A stretch of DNA of 58,000 nt. Origin: Adiantum capillus-veneris (Eukaryota > Streptophyta > Polypodiopsida > Polypodiales > Pteridaceae). The translations under genes were made by a program, and so were the position numbers. The DNA is taken from positions 27,785,013-27,843,012 of the forward strand of contig CM043968.1 of assembly GCA_014529385.2 (NCBI GenBank), in the 5' to 3' direction. Below the pieces are notes generated by a model. The model was not told the DNA's origin. It ran no database searches and saw nothing but the letters and a program-made list of their open reading frames with translations. The number at the start of each line of letters is the position of its first letter. Positions within the stretch are counted from its first letter, which is position 1. Of the stretch, positions 21,181-33,029 are shown piece by piece.

Positions 21181-22815
21181 TTAACAAGAGCCATGCAAGT
21201 TACAGCAAAGGAAAAGAAGAGGCTCTCTCAAAAGGAGAAGTTGCAAGAGCTGCCATCATACCAACTGGACCCCAGTTCAGTAAAGACAGCCAAAGCAACC
21301 TATCTGTCGAAAGAACAGCTTGAGGAGAACAACACAACGATTTTCACAGGTAGATTCAAAAGTGAAGAAGGACATTAGGTAGAACTACAACTTTTACCAA
21401 AAGAGGTCTACGACGTCGGAGCAAAGCCTGAAACAAAAGAAGCTAACAAAAGGCTTCGACTTAGAGAATTCTATGACCAAGAGTCATGTGGTGTAGATTT
21501 TGAAAGCTTATGAGCTCCTGTCCACAATCAAGGAAGATGGAACATCCCAGATTACTGACTAGCAAGGGCACAAGGTAGAAGTGGTAATTACTAAAGAAAT
21601 AGTCGCTGAAGCTCTCAAGTTGCCGACACAAGAGATGTCCATGAGAGCTAAAGACAGAAAGACAGCAGGTACCTTCACCAAGGAAACTGCTGCGGCAACC
21701 TTTGCTAATCTCATTTAGAAGCGAGTGGAAGAACCAGCAAGATTATATCATCAACACTTTCACTTTCTAGCAAAGAGACCATCAAGGTACACAACACCCA
21801 ATCATGCAATTGCGACTACATTTACACAAGTGCTAAAGTCGACAACCAGGCAACCCATTGATCACACGCAGTAGGTGCTATCCACACTGAAGGGTACAAA
21901 GAAAGAGGGCAAGATAACCTATCTGGGAGCACCTGAAGTACTCACAAGAAAAGCATACCATGCTATCGGCATGCCAGACAATTTCCCACTTGTCCCACAT
22001 AAGAAAACATGGATTGTGTCTGCACAACCATCTCCTTGAGCCACAAGGTCCACAAAACAAGTTTACAAATCTGATGAAGAATCTTTAGGGAGCTCTCATG
22101 AAGCACATAGCAGCAAAAACTCAGACAACGAAGAGAAGAGAGTCACACATGAGGAGATGAAGAAGAAAGCAGTGGCCGCACATCAAGAAGATCCTCATCA
22201 GAAAAAGGCGAGGATTGAACGAGAAAAAGAAACCTACAAAAGAAGCTGCCAAGCTGCAGGGGAGGACCCTAAAAATTGGATACCAAAGGAGCTAAAGGGG
22301 CCGAGAACAAAGAACCCTGCATGAAAAGAAGCAAAAGATCCAAAGGATTTTTTGGAAAGAATGTACCAAGAAGCGGAAGCATTAAAGCTAAAAGAAGCCC
22401 AAGAAGCTGAGAGAAAAGCTAGAGAAGACGCGTCCGAGCAAGAAAAAACAAACTGAAGCGACACAACAAGATGAGGCCCAACACGAACAAACTGAGATGT
22501 CTCTTACACCATCGTCACCAGCTATGGAACAACAGGACCACCCTATGACAAGCCCTCCACCATCACCAACAGTTAGATCCACTAAGGCTGAACAAACCAA
22601 GGAGCAAGAGCTTGGACCGCAAGAAGCAGTAGGATCTAAACAATAAGCAACAACAGAACAAACCAAAGTAAAGGATCCAGAGCCGAAAAAGGCAGCAAGT
22701 CTTCAACCAAAGGAGGCCACAAGGTTTGAGCGAACAAAGGCACAAGAATCAGAAACCACACCGTCTACCACCACCCAGCAAGAAACAGCCAAGGCATCCA
22801 CGAAGCTTCAACAAG
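21181..22815 (+). pseudogene. Copy A ORF3, part 1
   Basis: It is homologous to copy B 39595-41170. The N-terminus KEKLQELPSYQLDPSS and VELQLLPKEVY are readable, but frameshifts and stops are frequent after about 21500. It keeps the sequence FKSEEGH and a stop between TGR and VELQLL, which copy B has lost by a 28-bp deletion. The charged region at 22080-22810 corresponds to the start of the coiled coil. It is interrupted at 22815 by the insertion with ACAAG target duplications. Confidence 0.75.
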
Positions 22816-24439
22816 TGTCATAAAATCTAATATCTAACTAACCCAAATGATTTTCTCATATTAAATTGATCACTTAATGTGGGAGAATAAACGGGAACAA
22901 GTGTTAAGATATAGGTATGTGCTTTTAGATCTATCTCAACACGGGGCCAATGTAAAGGGGCCCAAAAGGGAGATGGTCTATCAAAGAGCAAGGCTAACCA
23001 ATGGAGCATAAGACCTTAGGGTTAGCTTCATTGAAGACCTCCAATAAATGTGTGTAAAAGTCCTTTTGACCTTAAGTAAGCTAGGGCTGAGCTTGAGGTG
23101 GGAACCCGGCCCAAGCTCGAGGTGCTTGTCCTGCTTGAGGTGCTTGTCATGCTTGAGGTGTTTTTCATGCTTGAGGTGCTTGATTAAGATGCTTGAGGTG
23201 CTTGACTGGCTCCATGCTTGAGGTGCTTGACTTGCTGCATGATTAAGGTACTTGAGGTGCCTTGAGAAGCTTGCCTGAGATGCTTGTGGGAACACCCCCT
23301 AGTTCAAGTGCTTTGTCATGCTTGATGAGTAAGGTGCTTGATCACCTAAAGTCAAAATCATTCCTACAAGAGGGGGGGCGAGCCCTTTTCCTAGGAGCTA
23401 GAGAGAGAACACCCACTCACACACACAAGGGAAGCCCCAACTTGAAGAGGCAGCAAGGACACATGTCAGGCCCCTACCCATGTTACCTTCATGTGTTGCT
23501 TGAAGCCTATTGGCTAAGCTTCAAAGGGGTCCAATGATAAATTACATGAATTATCTAATTGTTTTAGCATTTATCAAGTCCTCTCTCTCAAAGGGGAAAG
23601 GGGGACACTTGTCCCAAGGCTACCCATGTTGCTTGTAATGGCTCCTGCTTGTGATTGGCTAGGCCTGGAGGGGTCCAATGAGCTTCAGGCATGAGCTACA
23701 AGGGGGGGTCGACCCAAGCAAGCTAGGGGGGTGCCTAGGGGGTATACTCACCCACACACACTCACAATCACTCTCATTGTGTGCTATGCAAAGTGCAAGA
23801 GCTCCCTCTCCAAGCAAGTAGAGGTTGAGAGCCTACACCAACACTCTTGGCTATGGAGTGCAAATCCAACCAAGAGCCATGCTTCAATGCTTAAGCTTGC
23901 CATCTCCTTCTTCTTCATTACTATGCTATTATGTATGCTAGCAACAAGAGTATGATAAGTGAGGAACTAATTCTTTCTCTTACGAAATGTTTCTTCTTCC
24001 TCTTCCCTACCCTCATTCCCTGCTAGCTCTCTCCACCTTCGAAGGTGTTTGAGGTCTTGGGACTGAGGCTTGGGATAGTTAAAGCTTTCTTCAAGTTTAT
24101 GTTATGTTTGTGGTGCATGAAGCCTTCCATCTTCATGGCATCACCTAGGTCACAAGGAACACAAAGACTGTATTGTAACAAGTCTCTCGTTATGGGAGAA
24201 ATCATAATACAAATGCCTATTGGAGGGGGGACCGGCTCCACATAAATCGGTCCTCAATTGTTGTCATGTTCTCTAAACTCTCTCTCTTGCAAAAGTATTG
24301 TCTATGCCAAGTTAACTAATTGCTATGATTATGTTGCTATCTTCAATTATGTCTACCCGCTATGCTCACAAAATCATTTCTTGAAAGTACTCTCATTAAA
24401 TTCTGCTATTCTCAAATTGAATAGGCAAATTCCATTACA
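22816..24439. mobile_element. Solo-LTR-like insertion, 1,624 bp, target duplication ACAAG
   Basis: The insertion starts TGTCATAAAATC and ends AATTCCATTACA (TG...CA). It is flanked by the 5-bp duplications ACAAG at 22811-22815 and 24440-24444. Removing it restores continuity of ORF3 with copy B. No gag or pol is inside, so it is best read as a solo LTR, or a small non-autonomous element. It holds an 18-bp minisatellite at 23114-23235 and a repeated TTGGCTA...GGGGTCCAATGA module at about 23508 and 23655. Confidence 0.82.
23114..23235 (+). repeat. 18-bp minisatellite in the solo-LTR-like insertion
   Basis: The unit GCTTGAGGTGCTTGTCAT is repeated about six times with length variants of 18-25 bp. 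On the minus strand it reads as repeats of the type KHLKHD. Confidence 0.85.
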
Positions 24440-24793
24440 ACAAGACAAAGTGGTAGAGACAAAAGCACAGACTCAAGGGGAAGAATAAACCCGACCGCTA
24501 CCACAACCACTTGCCACAGCCCCACCAAAAGAATCACAAGAGACTGCTGAAACGTCTAGGTAGCTCACAAGAACTGAAGACTGGCAGACCAATGATGAGG
24601 TAATTCTCCAAGTTAATGAATATGCAAAGCAGATGCAGGAAATGACAGAAAAAATGAGGTCAGTAGTACTTAGCCGCAGTGCTAAGGCTAAAGAGTTGGA
24701 AATGGTGATAGACGCTTAAGAAGAGCTAGAGGACAGATTAAATGTCATCACCGATCTGCAAAGAAAATCCAAGAGTTGAAAGCTGAAGCTGAA
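24440..24793 (+). pseudogene. Copy A ORF3, part 2
   Basis: It continues ORF3 between the two insertions and corresponds to copy B 41175-41509 (NDEVILQVNEYAKQMQ region). Several stops are present. It ends at ...GCTGAAGCTGAA, where the inner element is inserted; the last five bases, CTGAA, are the target duplication. Confidence 0.75.
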
Positions 24794-25702
24794 TGTTAGC
24801 AGCAAGCTAACCTGGATATCATTTTTTGGAGCTCTCATTGTAAAAACACTTATCATTTTGATAAAACGAGAATACTCTAACTCCTATTTTGCAAATAAAC
24901 CTTGTAATTGATGAGTCGGGCCTACAAGCTTCCAGATTGTATCAACCTGTCATTACCCATCTTTAGTTAGAGCTCCCAGATTATTAGTTTTGACCACCAA
25001 AACCTTGGCTAAGGTATACAAGCCAATTTTTGTAAGTTAATTTAAAGTTTTGGATAATGAAATACACAGCGTGAGCTAACAGCGCTCGCTTCTCTCCTTT
25101 TCGTGCTTCCTACTCCCTCCCCGGTTGTCACATTTTGATCGCGTTTGTTGCAATACAACTGAAGGTAAGAGCTCTACGCATTGACGTGAGCATTTCATAA
25201 TATTTCGTATCTTTTGGCGTCGCCAAAATTTCATCATAAGTAGGAATTTACACTTCAAAATAAAAAACTAAGCATAGACGAGGTATTGGGCATCATTGTT
25301 ATGCATTTAGATGCATTCTGGGTCGAAAACGACTAGGTCAAAAATCCATTGCTATTAATAATCATGATGTTTTCACTTGACCTAAAGTGGGATTTAAGAC
25401 CATAAGCATGTGTTCTTAGGTCTTATAAACTTGTCCCAGAAGTTTCGTTACGTTTGGATGTCATTTGATGCTGTAACAGATGTGATTTGTTTGTCGATGA
25501 GCGATTGGCTTTTTGGTGATTTCAATCACTTGAGTGTAGCTTGAGTTAGATGCAAGTTGTTTGTTGTTTTTCGAGAAATTGGCAACCTTTTGTAACCTCT
25601 ATGCACTAGTCAAGTCAGCTTCGTCCCATGGATTGACAATCTAATCGCGATTCTCGCTAAATCTGTAATAAGGTAGGACTGAGGTTAGACACCCGTCCCA
25701 CA
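24794..25702 (+). repeat. LTR1, 5' LTR of the inner element
   Basis: TG...CA, 909 bp, followed directly by the primer-binding site. The TATA box is degenerate (TATACAAG at 25015-25022; the other LTRs have TATAAAAG). A splice donor AAG-GTAAGAGC is at 25165. A half-copy of the family palindrome lies at 25354-25369. Confidence 0.92.
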
Positions 25703-25704
25703 TT

Positions 25705-25725
25705 TGGCGCCATTGTCGGGGATCG
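25705..25725 (+). other. Primer-binding site, tRNA-Asp
   Basis: TGGCGCCATTGTCGGGGA follows the LTR end by two bases. It matches the reverse complement of the plant tRNA-Asp(GTC) 3' end except for two transitions (G to A, C to T). The match continues into ATCGAA. The tRNA sequence is from memory. Confidence 0.8.
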
Positions 25726-26392
25726 AAGAGAACTAAACTAAGGAAAAACACGAACATCTTGTGAAGTTATCCTTTAACTTCCTCTAGGGTCTCCTAGAGT
25801 AAAAACCTTCTTTTTAGAAACCGCATAGCTTAAGATTGTCGTCTTTTGCTGTATAGAGGTAGCTTGGAGGTAAGTTGTACTTGCTGAGTGCCTTTATGAT
25901 TGTAGGATTGTAGAACTAGATTAGGATTTTGAGAATGATTGATAGACGAGACAAGTCTTAAGATCAATGCTCAAGAAACCATAAAAAACAAGAAAACGAT
26001 TGTTTGTGAACACTTTCCATAACATTGCATGAAAACCTAGGAGTAGGGTAAGTAAAATCTGAGGTGGATTTCATAACATTGCTCTCTTTGAAAGAATCAT
26101 TGTGAGTTGTTATTTGAAGTTGCAGAATTTCAGGTCTACGGCTAGAAATAGCACGAAAAGACTCCAAACCACTCAATCCAACTGGAGAGTATGCTTAAAA
26201 GTTATATGAACCAATGGTAAGCTCAAGGACACATTGAGGTAAAAATTTCATGAGTTTACAAAACTCAAATTGTTTACTTTTTCTTGACATTTTAGGCCAA
26301 ATTAAGTTTTCACTTGATTCATAAGCTTAAAATAGCTCATGAAAAGTCTGTCCTTTGAAACAATGCAAAAACATGTTCATTTTGAACCTGAA

Positions 26393-26414
26393 GTAAATAA
26401 TCACGATTATTTAC
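26393..26414. repeat. Palindrome copy (one change)
   Basis: GTAAATAATCA then CGATTATTTAC; a central G to A, consistent with CpG decay. Confidence 0.92.
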
Positions 26415-26678
26415 TTTCAACTCAAAGTTGACCAAGGTTGATACGAGTGACTCATTGCATGTGTACAAACAACTTTTGTAAAGGCACAAAAGATCTGGAT
26501 CACCAAACTGGCAAAAAACTAGATAAAAACTAAAGTTTGTATTGACTTTCGGGAACTTGAGTGTAAATTTGGGAAACAATTATCCAATTTCAATGAAATT
26601 TGATTCATAGGCTTATATTGATGTGATAGACATGTGTACATGCTCAGTTGGCCAAAAAGATGCAAAATTTTTCCAGAA

Positions 26679-26700
26679 GTAAACAATCGTGATTATATAC
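26679..26700. repeat. Palindrome copy (degenerate)
   Basis: GTAAACAATCG then TGATTATATAC; three changes, 286 bp after the previous copy. Confidence 0.8.
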
Positions 26701-26971
26701 ATCTGTCCCATTTTTCAATTTTTTTTGTCTAAGTTAGCATACCACTAGTTTTACCATGTTGTGATAAGCCCACAAACCAAATTTGGTAAGATTTGGATCA
26801 TTGGATTAAAAATTGTGACCAAATTTGCAAAGTCAGTCGCTGACACAAAACTGATGACCATTTGACCAAAAATTATCCAAACTTAATGAAACTTGGCTAG
26901 AGACCTTAAGTTGAAGTGCTTAACAGATTTGTGTCAAGGTTGGAACAAAAACTTGCAAAAATTTAGCTGGA

Positions 26972-26993
26972 GTAAATAATTGCGATTATTTAC
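26972..26993. repeat. Palindrome copy (one change)
   Basis: GTAAATAATTG then CGATTATTTAC; a central C to T, 293 bp after the previous copy. Confidence 0.92.
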
Positions 26994-27255
26994 ATCTGCT
27001 TCAGAAATTGACAACCTTGCACATTTGAGTATACCAAAAGGTCGAGCACATCAAGTAGAGCACACAAAATCAATTTTGGTGAAATTTGGATCACAAAAGT
27101 GAGATCTAAGCCAAATTCTTGAAAATCGAGTCCGCGGACACAAAACAATTGATAAGCTTGAACAGATTTTGTCCAAACTTAGTGAAACTTATCCAGGGAT
27201 CTTAACAGGTTGTACACTTGGTAAATCAAGCCAAAAGTGCAAAAAACTAACAAAA

Positions 27256-27277
27256 GTAAATAATCACGATTATTTAC
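27256..27277. repeat. Palindrome copy (one change)
   Basis: GTAAATAATCA then CGATTATTTAC; 284 bp after the previous copy. Confidence 0.92.
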
Positions 27278-27877
27278 TACTGCTACATAGAGACACCAAG
27301 TTTGACTTTTGAACTTGTACAGTGTTATACCAACATAATCCAAGGCCACCGGGAAATTTTGGGTTCAATAGGATCCATATTGGTACATGTTCACTCAGTT
27401 TTCATGTTGCAGATTAGTCCTTTGACTTTTTGCAGAAGGGGGAGTCTGAAAATCTCAATTGCTGACTCCCATAGCTCGAATTGAAGTGATACACATAAAC
27501 CAAACACAATAGTTAGCAAAAAGTATACCGTCTTTGTGAAAGAATAGCTTACTTTATCAAAATTGATACAGGAATCAGGTTGCAAACAATGAATTGGCAG
27601 TTTGACTGAAGTTGCAATCAAGTCAAGTGGAAGAAATTGACAACAAGTCAATCCAACGTTAAGTACTCTATCCAGGGCTTCACAAGTCTCTATGAACCTT
27701 AGATCTGATCGTGTACTAGGAAATCAAGGCATATTTGGAGAAACCTCCAGTAGAGTATCCATCAAAGAGAGTGTGAATCAAGGCAATTTCTTGCACACTA
27801 TCCTTGAAGAAGTCTCAAACACTTTTTCTGATTCAACATCTGAAATGTCTTCCTACTTGAGTCACTGAGAAACAGGA

Positions 27878-28769
27878 ATGACAATGCGCTGCAAGCATAT
27901 ACTCTCATTTTATAAAACTAATCGCCATGGAACTCAGGTTTACCTGGATCCTAACAAAGAGTATGTTATTCACATTGATGACCATGGTGTTGAGTTCGAA
28001 GAGGAAATTAGGACAAACAAACAAGGAAATATGTACATGGATAGAAACGGAACTCAATATTTACAAGTCTAAAACCTTGACGTGATAGACAAATGGGGGC
28101 TAGAAGTACACGCCATAATTCTAGATATGGCAGCTAAAAAAGAACCACCAACTTTAGAATTCAAGGGATACAGTCAAGTTGATTTGAAGCCTTTGAAACG
28201 GCTTAGTACGGATAATCCTAGGATCGGAGTCTATTGTTGGGAGGATAGAAATGTCAAAGATGTTCTATGGACTTTGCATGCCAAATCAAGACAACTAACA
28301 CCCATGAAGATCATCTATCTTCAAGGTCAAAGATAAGGGTTCAGCAGATCTACCAATTAACCTACTTGTTTAGGGATTGTTATAACAACAACTTTGTTAT
28401 GATGACTCCTGAGGAGGTGGAACAAACCAAAAACCAAGGGTATTCCATAAGAAATTGGATATTGGGCCAAGGACCAGAAACTATTCCAAGAGAAGAACAC
28501 CATGAGAGATCTTTCGAGAGTAATGTTAAGAAACCAGAAACCACCTCATCACAAAGAAAACCGGGTGACACTAAAGCCAATCCAGAGCTACATGAGTCAC
28601 TTTTTCTAACAGACTGATTTGAAGGACTCGGAACAGGACCAACTGCCAGGAGACAGGGAGTTGAACCAAATAGACGTGTCAGAACAGCTGATTTTCAAAA
28701 ATGGGTCAGAAAATACAGTGGATTTGGGGATCCATACGACCACTTAGCAAGCTTTAAGCAAGTGCTAAG
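27878..28769 (+). pseudogene. Copy B gag, N-terminal part
   Basis: It starts at or near the ATG at 27878 (MTMRCKHILSFYKTNRHGTQ). Stops follow at 28070 and 28334, a frameshift near 28330, and a TGA at about 28615. Readable segments include YIRNWILGQGPET-like sequence, RTADFQKWVRKYSGFGDP and YDHLASFKQVL. The last two resemble the start of the retrotransposon gag domain (F-G-D-P-x-D-H-L-x-x-F). Copy A lacks this region. The gag frame is cut at 28769 by the copia-type solo LTR. Confidence 0.7.
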
Positions 28770-29488
28770 TGTAAGAAAATAAGACATAGCTAAATAGATT
28801 TTTGAGTAGATTACTTAATGGAGAGAGATAGATTTCACACACAAGAGATTATAGAGTAGAGAGAGAGAGAGAGAGTACACACGATATACGTGGTTCACCC
28901 AATGTGGGCTACGTCCACGGGAAAGCAGCCACTCAATGGCTTTAGCACTTCAAAAGAAGAAGTAGTTTACAAAGGGATTAAACCCTTGATAGAGCTCCCG
29001 CCTTGCTTCACTCTCACCACCTCACACTCACCTTGTTGCATCAACTTCACACTATGAAATGTGTGTAGAAATGGCCTCCTTTTATAGGCCAAAAGGGCTA
29101 CCCTCTCTAATGAGAGACAGCCATGTGTAGCCGCCCTTGTGCGAATAAGTCCCAATCGGACCCTCCAATCCGCCCATGTGTGGCCGCCCTTGAGAAGACA
29201 AGTCCGCTTTTGAATTCGGCCACCGGCCATTAACTTCCGAACACCGGCCATCGGCCATTGACTACCGGCCATCGGCCAACCGACCGGTTGTTTTCCGACC
29301 ACTTTCCGGCCGCCGTCCGGCCATAATATTCCGGCAAAAAGGAATATTCCGGAGAAAAAAAAGTATCGGGGGCCTCCGCCCCCGAGGCCTCTAAAGTTGC
29401 CCCTGATTTTTGTCCGTGAAAATTTTGGTTTCCGGAGAGTGATTTTCCTTCACGCACGATGGCTTCTCCTCATAATGGGGGCCTTACA
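28770..29488 (-). mobile_element. Copia-type solo LTR inside copy B gag, 719 bp
   Basis: The insertion has 6-bp inverted ends, TGTAAG and CTTACA. Read on the minus strand it has a TATA box, TATAAAAG (29086-29079), then GGACGTAGCCCACATTGGG and GAACCACGTATAT, an arrangement familiar from plant copia LTRs, then a CT-rich stretch and TTTCTTACA. No convincing 5-bp target duplication is visible (CTAAG left, AATGT right). Gag sequence continues on both sides. Confidence 0.75.
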
Positions 29489-31032
29489 AATGTGCGCTTT
29501 TACCACAGAAAATTACAAGGGTAAATCAGGCTCCATACTAAACACTAAGAGCAGATCGCATATTTGATTTCCATACTCAATTCGAGGGGTTTGGAATGAC
29601 ATTAGAAGGAAAAGCATAACATGGTTCCAAAACATTCCACCAAGGTCAATCATGGACTTTAACACATTAGCTCAAGGATTTGTAGCTACTTGTTCCAAAA
29701 CGGGGATCAAACACAATACGGTAGCTCAAATCTACAGCTTTAAACAGAAACAAGGTGAGTTTTTTAGGGATTCTGCAACTCGAATGAAACAATACATTAC
29801 CAGATACCCAGGGCTAGAGATACCTGCAGAATAACAGTTAGTATCATTGTTTTTAGAGGGACTGTTAAACAAAGAACTTCACGCTATATTGTATAGCAAG
29901 AAGCATACAACCATGGAAGAGTGTGTGTCAGATGCTATTGACTTAGGAGACAATTGTGATATTTGCAATGAAGAAGATGTCCCTAAGGATAACCAAAGTG
30001 AGAAAACAACATCCACCAAACCAGTTTAAGTGGGAATGGCTGCTGCTACACCACTTTCAACCATAGAAGACATGCTCAAAAGGATGAATGACATGATGAA
30101 TAACATGCAAAAAGCACCTATGAGAGGCCCAGGACAAGGGATACCTCAACAGGGACAACCAATGAGGCTGCAAAAATGGTGTGCAATCGAGGGTTAATGG
30201 ACCAACCATGAGACCAATGATTGCTATTACAGACCAAAGTATGATGGGAATTTCAATACGTGCCTATGAGGCCACAAGGACAATCCATGTACAGATATCA
30301 GCGTAGCATGGCCTCAGCTCAAAGACCACTGATGGGTATGGAAAGACCTCAACCCATGTTGGGTCAACAACCTCCATATGCTGGATATAATACAGTGCCT
30401 GTAAAGTACATGCACCCAGAGGGAGTCATAGATGAACAAGCACTAGTGTCGGCTACACCCTATGCTGAGCCTAGTCCATCTACAGTCATGGTAGAAGGAG
30501 ATTGGTATAATTCACACCCACCACCAATGGAAGAACCTGTGATGCATCCTCCACCAGACCTCCTGTGGTAAGACCCATGATTAAACCAAGAACGGAAAAC
30601 TGTCATAACTGTGGGTGCAGATGATCATTGGAAAAACGAATGCCCAGAGCCTGACAAGAACCTTAAGCCAGTTGAAGCTTATTGCATACAATGTTGCAAA
30701 AAGGGAGGACACTTCCCAGAAGATTGTCCTAAAAATCCTTTAAACAAGGGTAACACAATAGTGAACGTAGTCCAAGTGATACCTAGTAGCTCATTTGAGA
30801 GCGAACCGATTGTTCTAATCAAGGTAACCACCAGAGCCTAGGCTAAGAAAAAGAAACATAACTCCTCTAATGATTCAACAAATACAAAAATTTCCTCTCA
30901 AAAGACCAAACGAACCAGAAACAAAAGGTATAAGATGAGAAAACAGAAACAAAGGGCTGAAATTGAGGAGAAAGCAAAACAATTATTCCAGGAAAAGGTG
31001 AAAGAACTGGTAGTGAAATCAAGGAAACCACC
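29489..31032 (+). pseudogene. Copy B gag, C-terminal part
   Basis: After the solo LTR the gag domain continues: TWFQNIPPRSIMDFNTLAQG (W-F-x-x-L-P-P-x-S-I type), KQKQGEFFRDSATRMKQYI and a stop at 29832. Then LEGLLNKELHAILYSKKHTT and the proline-rich linker follow in 29847-30571 with frame changes. Two zinc knuckles follow. The first (CHNCG, then ADDHWKNEC) is split by one inserted G at about 30612. The second is CIQCCKKGGHFPEDC. A basic region with KKKK and KRTR ends the protein near 31000. Confidence 0.8.
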
Positions 31033-32232
31033 GTGAAATTTGGAGGATCAATTTTGGTTGATATAATTTTTGAGCCTATCAATGCGGCCTTGGAAGCCTA
31101 CCAAGAAGAACTTAAAGCATGCCAAAACATGGAAAACAAATGGACAAACTATCCTTCTTCAAACATGGAAGCAGCTAAGCTTGAAGCTTATCAAAATTTG
31201 ATAAGAATCATGCAAGAAATTCTGGAAAAACAAAAACCCAAGCTCGGAAGTATGGCAAAACCTGAGGAGTTTGTGGTAAGAGACAATCAAGAAAAATCCA
31301 AAGTGGTGGTAGAACCTCACCTTGAAACAAAAGGGCCAGAATTTATAGTGCCGGACAGCAAAGATGCCTTAGACAAAATTCCATTCGTAAAAGAAGACCG
31401 GCCAGGACACTTATGGATAAAAGTTAGAGAGATCAATGATGGGAGCCTAACTCTAAAGTCATCTCCTAGAGAGGAAGTTTGGTTAGACAATCTACCTCTT
31501 GATATGAACATGGATGTACAATCCTTGTATGGGGATTGCGGATTTGAAGCTTCAGGGATGTCTAAACCATTGACTTTCAAAACATTACCCTCATACTTGG
31601 GAGATAACGAAGATGAATCCATAGTGTGTAAGACCACTCAAGTAAAAAGAGTGGAACAGATCCTAGAAGTAGACAACATCCATTCAATCATGTCTACACC
31701 CATCCAATGCACTCTTACTTTGGGAGAATTATTAAAAACCAGACCATATTTATCGAATGATCTACAAAAAACCCTAGAGAAGGTGAGAATAACGGGGCTA
31801 ATCGTAAAAAAATTGGGAAATTTGAAACACAAAATAGACAACAAAGAGATTCGATCTGTTCGAATGAACAAAGTCGGAGAATACTATGAAGGGGAAGGAG
31901 GAAACACCACCCTTCCAGTGAAATATAATGACATAGAAACCATGGAAATACTGGATAGTGGGGCAGACATAGCCATAGCCACGAAAGCAGTATGGGAATC
32001 CTGTGGACAACCAGCCATTAGACAAACTCGAATGAAATCGCAGTTGGTTGATGGACACATTGAAAGCCCTTAGGACTGCTTGAAAAGTGATAGTTAATTC
32101 CTTTGGGATTGAATATCAACACACTTTTGCCATAGTAGACTTTGGGAAGAAACTCAATTACGAAATCATATTGGGAAGACCTTCATGCGCTAGGTACAAC
32201 TCATCCAAGATTGGGGAAACAGTTATCTGTAC
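31033..32232 (+). pseudogene. Copy B linker and first retropepsin domain
   Basis: Frame 31033-32073 (346 codons) is one of the longest frames in the window. Its linker contains EAYQEELKACQNMENKW, PGHLWIKVREINDGSLTL and STPIQCTLTLGELLKTRPYL. The protease fold follows at about 31905: LPVKYNDIETMEILDSGADI with the D-S-G-A active site intact, then QLVDGHIES. A one-base deletion at about 32068 shifts the frame. The rest (YQHTFAIVDFGKKLNYEIIL, GRP) is in another frame with a stop, and another frameshift occurs at about 32190. The protein is close to functional but cannot be translated whole. Confidence 0.88.
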
Positions 32233-32940
32233 TTGAAGCAAGTGGAATCGATAACAAGGGTTAATCTAAAAGATCACACTTATAGAGATGTCATGAAAAC
32301 ACCCATACAAGAGTTTGATTCAGTCTCTTCAGCTGAAACTAAGCTCCCATCTTGGTTGAACAAAGACACTCCTATATGGATGTGCGGAGCTTCAAAAAAC
32401 GGGAGCTTAAAACGAGAAGAATGTATCTTAGAAAGGGATTGTACAGATGAAGCCTATGTACCTGAACCCTTTCTAGAGCATTTCTTTGAGCCATTTGAGT
32501 GGACTCAAATTTTAGCCACAATGGATGAATGTGTGAATATGTCTATGCCTACTCAATTTTGTAATAAGGAGAGCTATGACATAATTCCCATCCAAATGAT
32601 TTCAACCCTCCACATTGAAGACGAAATTCAGGAAACCAAGGACTTGATGAAAGCTCAACAAGTCTCTTTAGACCTCTACTATGATGCAACAGATGAGTTA
32701 GAAGAACATTCAGCTACCTCAGATGATTCGGGGTCGGAAATTGAACATGTGAGAGCTAAGCTACTCATGAAAGGAGGGGAAGAAAATTTTTTTGACTTTC
32801 CTAACCAGAAATCGAGAAGAGAAAAATGGTATAGACAAAAAAGAGACACGAGAGATTTGAAACCTAGACATATGCCATCAGTCTCCAGTAGAACACAATT
32901 CTTGATGCAGATAGATCACTGGCAGATATCCTTTAAATGA
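32233..32940 (+). pseudogene. Copy B conserved protease-RT linker
   Basis: A 235-codon open stretch: ITRVNLKDHTYRDVMKTPIQ, IWMCGASKNGSLKREECILE, YVPEPFLEHFFEPFEW, then an acidic region (DATDELEEHSATSDDSGSE) and a basic end (KSRREKWYRQKRD). It is not a known enzyme domain. Similar linkers occur between protease and RT in plant gypsy elements. Copy A has the same sequence with stops and the 327-bp duplication. Confidence 0.75.
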
Positions 32941-33029
32941 AGAACATGAAACGACCAAAATGTTAAAAACAAGAAAGGAAACTCAAGCAAAGCCAAAAAA
33001 AAAAGGACAAGGAGTCAACCATGATACGA

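Larger units (their letters stand above)
25726..27877 (+). other. Inner-element leader with palindrome array
   Basis: Non-coding leader between primer site and gag. From about 26200 to 27300 it is built of diverged units of about 285-293 bp. Each unit contains the 22-bp palindrome and phrases such as CCAAATTTGGTAAGATTTGGATCA. Candidate splice acceptors at 27412 (TTTTCATGTTGCAG) and 27435 (GACTTTTTGCAG) lie just after the array. With the donor in LTR1 they would remove it as an intron. Confidence 0.6.

Noticed and set aside
22234-22745. Minus-strand Ser/Cys-rich frames
   Set aside because: Antisense shadows of the charged coiled-coil region of ORF3.
25705-25725. A tRNA gene
   Set aside because: Only the acceptor-end complement is present, in the expected place for a primer-binding site; no cloverleaf.
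28765-29493. Target duplication of the copia-type solo LTR
   Set aside because: CTAAG and AATGT do not match; I report the insertion without a duplication.
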